DNA of 64,000 nt from Archangium violaceum (GTDB lineage Bacteria; Myxococcota; Myxococcia; Myxococcales; Myxococcaceae), in NCBI RefSeq assembly GCF_016887565.1, contig NZ_CP069396.1, positions 4,801,001 through 4,865,000 of the forward strand, given 5' to 3'. Of the stretch, positions 60,696 to 64,000 are shown in pieces. Position 1 is the stretch's first letter, and every line of letters starts with the position of its first letter. Position numbers and translations under genes: made by a program. A model generated the notes under the pieces. The model was not told the origin of the DNA. It made no database searches and saw only the letters and a program-made list of their open reading frames with translations.

Positions 60696-62476
60696 TGCAC
60701 AAGTCGTTGTGGAGGTTGCTGGGTTTCGCCCGGCCGCACGTGGGCGTGCTGGTGGCGGCCTTCGCGTGCATGGCGGTGGTGGGCCTGGCCACGGGGGCGT
60801 ACGCGTACCTGATGGGGCCGGCGCTGCGCTTCCTGCTGTCGGGTGGCTCGGAGGGCTTCGGGGGCGCGCAGCCGGTGCCCTGGCTGTCGAGCCTCCCGCG
60901 CGAGGCCGCGCTCTGGGGCTTCCCGGTGGTGGTGGTGACGGTGGGCGTGTTGAAGGGCGTGGGGTACCTCGGCCAGTTCTATTTCATGGGCTACTTCGCC
61001 CAGAAGGTGGCGGCGGACGTGAGGAAGGCGCTCTTCATCCGCCTCACCTCGCTGTCTCCGGCGCAGCTGGCGCGCGAGCGGATGGGAGATCTGCTCAGCC
61101 GCTTCTCCGCGGACGTGCAGGCGGTGGAGGTGGCCGCCATGTACACGGTGGGCTCGTACCTGCGCGACTCGTTCCAGGTGGTGGTGCTGGCGGGCGTGGC
61201 GCTGTCGCTCAGTCCGATGCTCGGCGGGGTGATGTTGTGCGTGCTACCGCTGGCGGCGCTGCCGGCCTCGAGGCTGACGCGCAAGGCGCTGAAGGGCACG
61301 CGCGAGGGGCAGGTGCAACTGGGCCACCTCGCGGGGCAGCTGCAGGAGGGGCTGGGCGGCATGCGCACCATCCAGGCCTTCAACGGGCAGGCGGCGGAGC
61401 TGGCGCGCTTCTCGGCGCACGCGACGGCGCACGAGCGGGCCCTGGTGAAGGCCGCGTGGGCGCGGGGCGGGGTGCCCGGGGTGATGGAGGTGCTGGCGGC
61501 GGCGGCGCTCGCGGGAGCGCTGGCCTACGCGGCGGCCACCCACGCGATGGAGCCCGAGTCCCTGCTGTCGTTCCTCACGGCGGTGATTCTGGTGTACCAG
61601 CCGGTGAAGGACCTGGGCCGGGTGACGCAGTTCGCGATGCAGGCGGGCGCGGCGGGAGAGCGGCTCTTCGCGCTGTTGGACCAGAAGCACCCGGTGGAGG
61701 ACATGCCGGGGGCCACGGCCGCGCCGGCGTTGGAGAAGGGCATCCAGGTGGAGGGCGTGCGCTTCTCGTATGGAGAGCGGCGGGCGCTGGACGGGCTGAC
61801 GCTGGAGCTGCCGGTGGGGAAGGTGGTGGCGCTGGTGGGGCCGAGCGGTGGAGGCAAGAGCACGCTCACCAACCTGCTGCTGCGCTTCGAGCGCCCCCAG
61901 GAGGGGAGGATCCTCTTCGACGGGGTGGACGTGGACCGCTACACGGCGGCGAGCGTGAGGGCGAAGTTCGCGCTGGTGACGCAGGAGCCGCTGCTCTTCT
62001 CGGGCAGCGTGCTGGACAACCTGCGGTATGCGCGGCCGGACGCCACGCGCGAGGAGGTGGAGGCGGCGGCGCGGGTGGCGAACGCGGACGGCTTCATCCG
62101 GGCGCTGCCGGAGGGGTATGACACGCGGGTGGGCGAGCGGGGCGTGAAGCTGAGCGGAGGGCAGCGGCAGCGGCTGTGCATCGCGCGGGCGGTGCTGTCG
62201 AGGGCGCCGGTGCTGGTGCTGGACGAGGCGACGAGCAGCCTGGATCCGGAGAGCGAGCGCGAGGTGCAGGCGGCGCTGGCGGCGGTGCTGCCGGGACGCA
62301 CGGCGCTGGTCATCGCGCACCGGCTGTCGACGGTGGTGGACGCGGACGTGTTGTGCGTGGTGGAGGCGGGGCGGGTGGTGGAGCGGGGCAGTCACGCGGA
62401 GCTGCTGAAGGAGGGAGGCCGCTACGCGCGGCTGTGGGCGTTGCAGACGGCGGCGCCGGAGCGGGGCGCGGCGTGA
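60695..62476 (+). CDS. MsbA-like ABC exporter (half-transporter)
   Basis: A 593-aa protein with six membrane helices (1-310) and an ABC ATPase: Walker A GPSGGGKST, Q-loop VTQEPLLFSGSVLDNL, signature LSGGQRQRLCIARAVL, Walker B VLVLDEATSSLD and H-loop VIAHRLS. It belongs to the MsbA/ABCB family that flips lipids, lipid A or peptides. Start ATG 60695 overlaps the upstream gene, and the end overlaps the PHP gene by GTGA, so three genes form one operon. Substrate unknown; lipid A core is a candidate since this genome makes LPS. Confidence 0.93.
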   Translation: MHKSLWRLLGFARPHVGVLVAAFACMAVVGLATGAYAYLMGPALRFLLSGGSEGFGGAQPVPWLSSLPREAALWGFPVVVVTVGVLKGVGYLGQFYFMGYFAQKVAADVRKALFIRLTSLSPAQLARERMGDLLSRFSADVQAVEVAAMYTVGSYLRDSFQVVVLAGVALSLSPMLGGVMLCVLPLAALPASRLTRKALKGTREGQVQLGHLAGQLQEGLGGMRTIQAFNGQAAELARFSAHATAHERALVKAAWARGGVPGVMEVLAAAALAGALAYAAATHAMEPESLLSFLTAVILVYQPVKDLGRVTQFAMQAGAAGERLFALLDQKHPVEDMPGATAAPALEKGIQVEGVRFSYGERRALDGLTLELPVGKVVALVGPSGGGKSTLTNLLLRFERPQEGRILFDGVDVDRYTAASVRAKFALVTQEPLLFSGSVLDNLRYARPDATREEVEAAARVANADGFIRALPEGYDTRVGERGVKLSGGQRQRLCIARAVLSRAPVLVLDEATSSLDPESEREVQAALAAVLPGRTALVIAHRLSTVVDADVLCVVEAGRVVERGSHAELLKEGGRYARLWALQTAAPERGAA

Positions 62477-63636
62477 AGCCCGCGGTGGTGGTGGGGAAGC
62501 TGCTCCGGGCGTTGCTGGGGCTGGTGTTGCTGCTGTTGGGGGTGGCGGGGTTCTTCACCCTGGCGGCCTCCTTCGCGGAGTACCCGGTGGTGCCGCCCCA
62601 CGAGGGGGCGCCGGAGTGGGTGCGAGGGGCCTTCCACGTGCACACGACGCGCTCGGACGGGCGGGGCACGGTGGAGGAGGTGGCCGCGGCGGCGAAGGCG
62701 GCGGGCCTGCGCTTCGTGGTGCTCACGGACCACAACGACTTCGCACCGCGCGAGCCCGTCTTCATGGACGGGGTGTTGCTGGTGCCGGGCGTGGAGATCT
62801 CGACGGACCACGGCCACCTCGTGGCGTTCGGCATGAAGCGCCCGTTGGAGGGCGTGCGGCCGTGGATGGACGGAGGGGAGGCGGAGGCGGCGGTGGAGAA
62901 GGCGGGAGGAGTGAGCGTGCTCGCCCACCCGGTGCAGGAGCGCAACCCGTGGCGGCACGAGGAGGCCGCGAGGCGGGCCGATGGCTTCGAGCTCTACTCC
63001 GCGGACACGTTCTTCCGGGAGGCGCTGAGCCACCCGTTCAGCCGGCTGTTGCCGGCGGTGGGGGCGTCCTTCGGCCAGGCGGTGCACGGGGTGATGATGC
63101 TGGTCGAGCCACAACCCGGGTCCACGGCGCGGCTGCTGGAGCTCGAGCGGGAGAAGCCGCGCGTGGCGTTGTGCTCGCACGACGCGCACGGACTGCCGCG
63201 CTACGAGGATGTCTTCCGGGCGCTGGCGGTGTACCTGCCGCCCGCGGAGGGGGAGCCACCTGGGGTGCTGCCCGAGGATGCACATGCGGCGGCCGAGGTG
63301 GTGGTGAAGGGGCTCGCGAGTGGAGGGGCGGTGTGCGCCTTCCGGGCGCTGGGCGAACCCGAGGGCTTCGCGTTGGAGGGCCTGGAAGCGGAGAGCCGGG
63401 AGGCCCGAGTGGGCCAGGTGCTCACGGTGCGACTCCCCCCGGAGGCGGGAGAGCAGGTGCGAATCGAGGTGTGGGGGTCGGGGAGGCTGAGACCGGATGG
63501 CCGGTCGGTGGAACTGGTGGAGGAGGGAGCGGTGCAGGTGGAGGTCTGGGCGAGGGCGCCGGGGAGCTTCTTCGGGACGACATGGCGCCCCTGGATCGTC
63601 CCGAGCCCGGTGAGAGTGCTCCCGAGAAGCAACTGA
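62473..63636 (+). CDS. PHP-domain (polymerase and histidinol phosphatase-type) membrane-anchored protein
   Basis: A 387-aa protein: N-terminal membrane segment (LLRALLGLVLLLLGVAGFFTLA), then a PHP phosphoesterase domain with FHVHTTRSDGRGT, VLTDHNDFAPREP, GVEISTDHGHLVAFG, VLAHPVQE and ALCSHDAHG, giving the usual set of metal ligands (H, H, D, H, E, H, D, H). It hydrolyses a phosphate ester; likely substrates include sugar phosphates or phosphorylated lipids. The GTG start overlaps the ABC exporter stop. It may act on the exporter's substrate. Its end is followed by the REP-like palindrome. Confidence 0.9.
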   Translation: MKPAVVVGKLLRALLGLVLLLLGVAGFFTLAASFAEYPVVPPHEGAPEWVRGAFHVHTTRSDGRGTVEEVAAAAKAAGLRFVVLTDHNDFAPREPVFMDGVLLVPGVEISTDHGHLVAFGMKRPLEGVRPWMDGGEAEAAVEKAGGVSVLAHPVQERNPWRHEEAARRADGFELYSADTFFREALSHPFSRLLPAVGASFGQAVHGVMMLVEPQPGSTARLLELEREKPRVALCSHDAHGLPRYEDVFRALAVYLPPAEGEPPGVLPEDAHAAAEVVVKGLASGGAVCAFRALGEPEGFALEGLEAESREARVGQVLTVRLPPEAGEQVRIEVWGSGRLRPDGRSVELVEEGAVQVEVWARAPGSFFGTTWRPWIVPSPVRVLPRSN

Positions 63637-63650
63637 CACCGTGCATCAAC

Positions 63651-63684
63651 CCCTCTCCCTCTGGGAGAGGGAAAGGGTGAGGGT
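63651..63684 (+). repeat. REP-like palindromic unit, copy 3
   Basis: CCCTCTCCCTCTGGGAGAGG then AAAGGGTGAGGGT. It matches the unit at 32674-32710 almost base for base; it is solitary here, without terminal inverted repeats. Confidence 0.8.
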
Positions 63685-63849
63685 AAGCATCCCCGTGCTC
63701 CCCACCGTTGCCGAGCCCCGTGTCCCGCAAAGTCGAACGGCCACCCCCGAAACACACGGGAGTAGCCGTTCTTGGTACAGCCCCTTCAGGTTGGGAACCC
63801 CGCGCCGCCCAGCATCGGCGCGGTGTCCCTTGTCACCCGAGGGTGAATC

Positions 63850-63883
63850 CGGGTCCGGGAGCCACGCTTCGCCCCCGGACCCG
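63850..63883 (-). terminator. Perfect 10-bp hairpin downstream of the right-edge gene
   Basis: CGGGTCCGGG (63850-63859) and CCCGGACCCG (63874-63883) with a 14-nt loop, 12 nt beyond the stop of the minus-strand gene. No T-run, but strong stem. Confidence 0.5.
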
Positions 63884-63895
63884 TGTCAGCTGCGA

Positions 63896-64000
63896 TCAGT
63901 CGTTGATGTTGATGCCCAGGCCGATGAGATCACCGAGACCGAAGTCATCCCGGTCGTAGTGGCCGGGGCGCACGCGCACCGTGTTGGTCTTGCCCACCAG
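63896..64000 (-). CDS. 3' end of a minus-strand gene of unknown function (5' end outside window)
   Basis: The last 34 codons of a minus-strand reading frame ending at TGA (63896-63898): the visible part contains RPGHYDRDDFGLGDLIG and ends NIND. It reads well without stops to the edge, with high third-position G+C and a strong hairpin after the stop. The remainder lies outside. The tail is acidic and rich in Gly and Asp. Not recognisable. Confidence 0.55.
   Translation of the reverse strand: MVGKTNTVRVRPGHYDRDDFGLGDLIGLGININD

Larger units (their letters stand above)
63637..63895. other. Intergenic region with REP-like palindrome
   Basis: 259 nt between convergent genes. It holds the third copy of the REP-like unit (63651-63684), CGGGTCCGGG/CCCGGACCCG as a perfect 10-bp stem near the far end, and no open frame I trust. 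Confidence 0.6.

Overview
The window is very G+C-rich chromosomal DNA with dense, mostly short-spaced genes, many GTG/TTG starts and long spurious open frames on the opposite strands. The gene content points to a myxobacterium of the Cystobacterineae (Cystobacter/Archangium/Myxococcus relatives): a multi-gene chemosensory cluster with a HEAT-repeat protein, DUF4388 proteins, a DUF2378/TIGR02265-type protein, many lipoproteins with Asp/Ser/Gly linkers, and a complete lipid A / BAM island. The genus assignment is inference; no rRNA or tRNA gene was seen.

Layout. (1) 1-7939: a tightly overlapping che operon (cheA 3' part, cheW, cheW, HEAT-repeat protein, cheR, cheB) ending in a putative Fe(II)/2OG dioxygenase. 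(2) 7955-16808: small metabolic and regulatory genes on both strands: histidine phosphatase, CheY-like regulators, aldo/keto reductase, DTW-domain tRNA modification protein, PilZ protein, lipoproteins, cupin, Nei-type DNA glycosylase. (3) 16938-22187: leuS, zinc-ribbon membrane protein, lptE, rpsT and a MazG protein fused to a VOC-like domain. (4) 22296-30364: TPR/zinc membrane protein, DUF4388 protein, then phoH, pgpH-like 7TM-HD hydrolase and a cupin-YbeY fusion. (5) 30528-36089: exported proteins, MarR regulator and Cys-rich protein, a 272-bp terminal-inverted-repeat element, then acyltransferase plus LytS/LytTR two-component pair. (6) 36177-40912: DUF4105 protein, prfB with a programmed +1 frameshift, ECF sigma/anti-sigma pair and a Cys-rich protein pair. 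(7) 41130-56361: envelope island: lysS, LolC/E-like permease with a large extra membrane region, lolD, bamA, skp, lpxD, fabZ, lpxA, lpxI, OmpA-like protein and lipoprotein, then on the minus strand marC-like, a glycosyltransferase and lpxB. (8) 56395-64000: small genes, a degenerate receiver-DUF4388-J-domain-TPR protein coupled to an ABC exporter and a PHP-domain protein, a REP-like palindrome and the 3' end of a minus-strand gene.

How it fits together. Regions 3, 4 and 7 combine translation genes (leuS, rpsT, ybeY, prfB, lysS) with outer-membrane biogenesis (lptE, lol, bam, lpx), arrangements partly conserved in other Gram-negatives. The unusual items are domain fusions (cupin-YbeY, MazG-VOC, extended LolC), the che operon with HEAT and 2OG genes, the palindromic mobile element next to the Cys-rich gene, and several starts with a -10-like hexamer 6-7 nt upstream and no Shine-Dalgarno, suggesting leaderless mRNAs.
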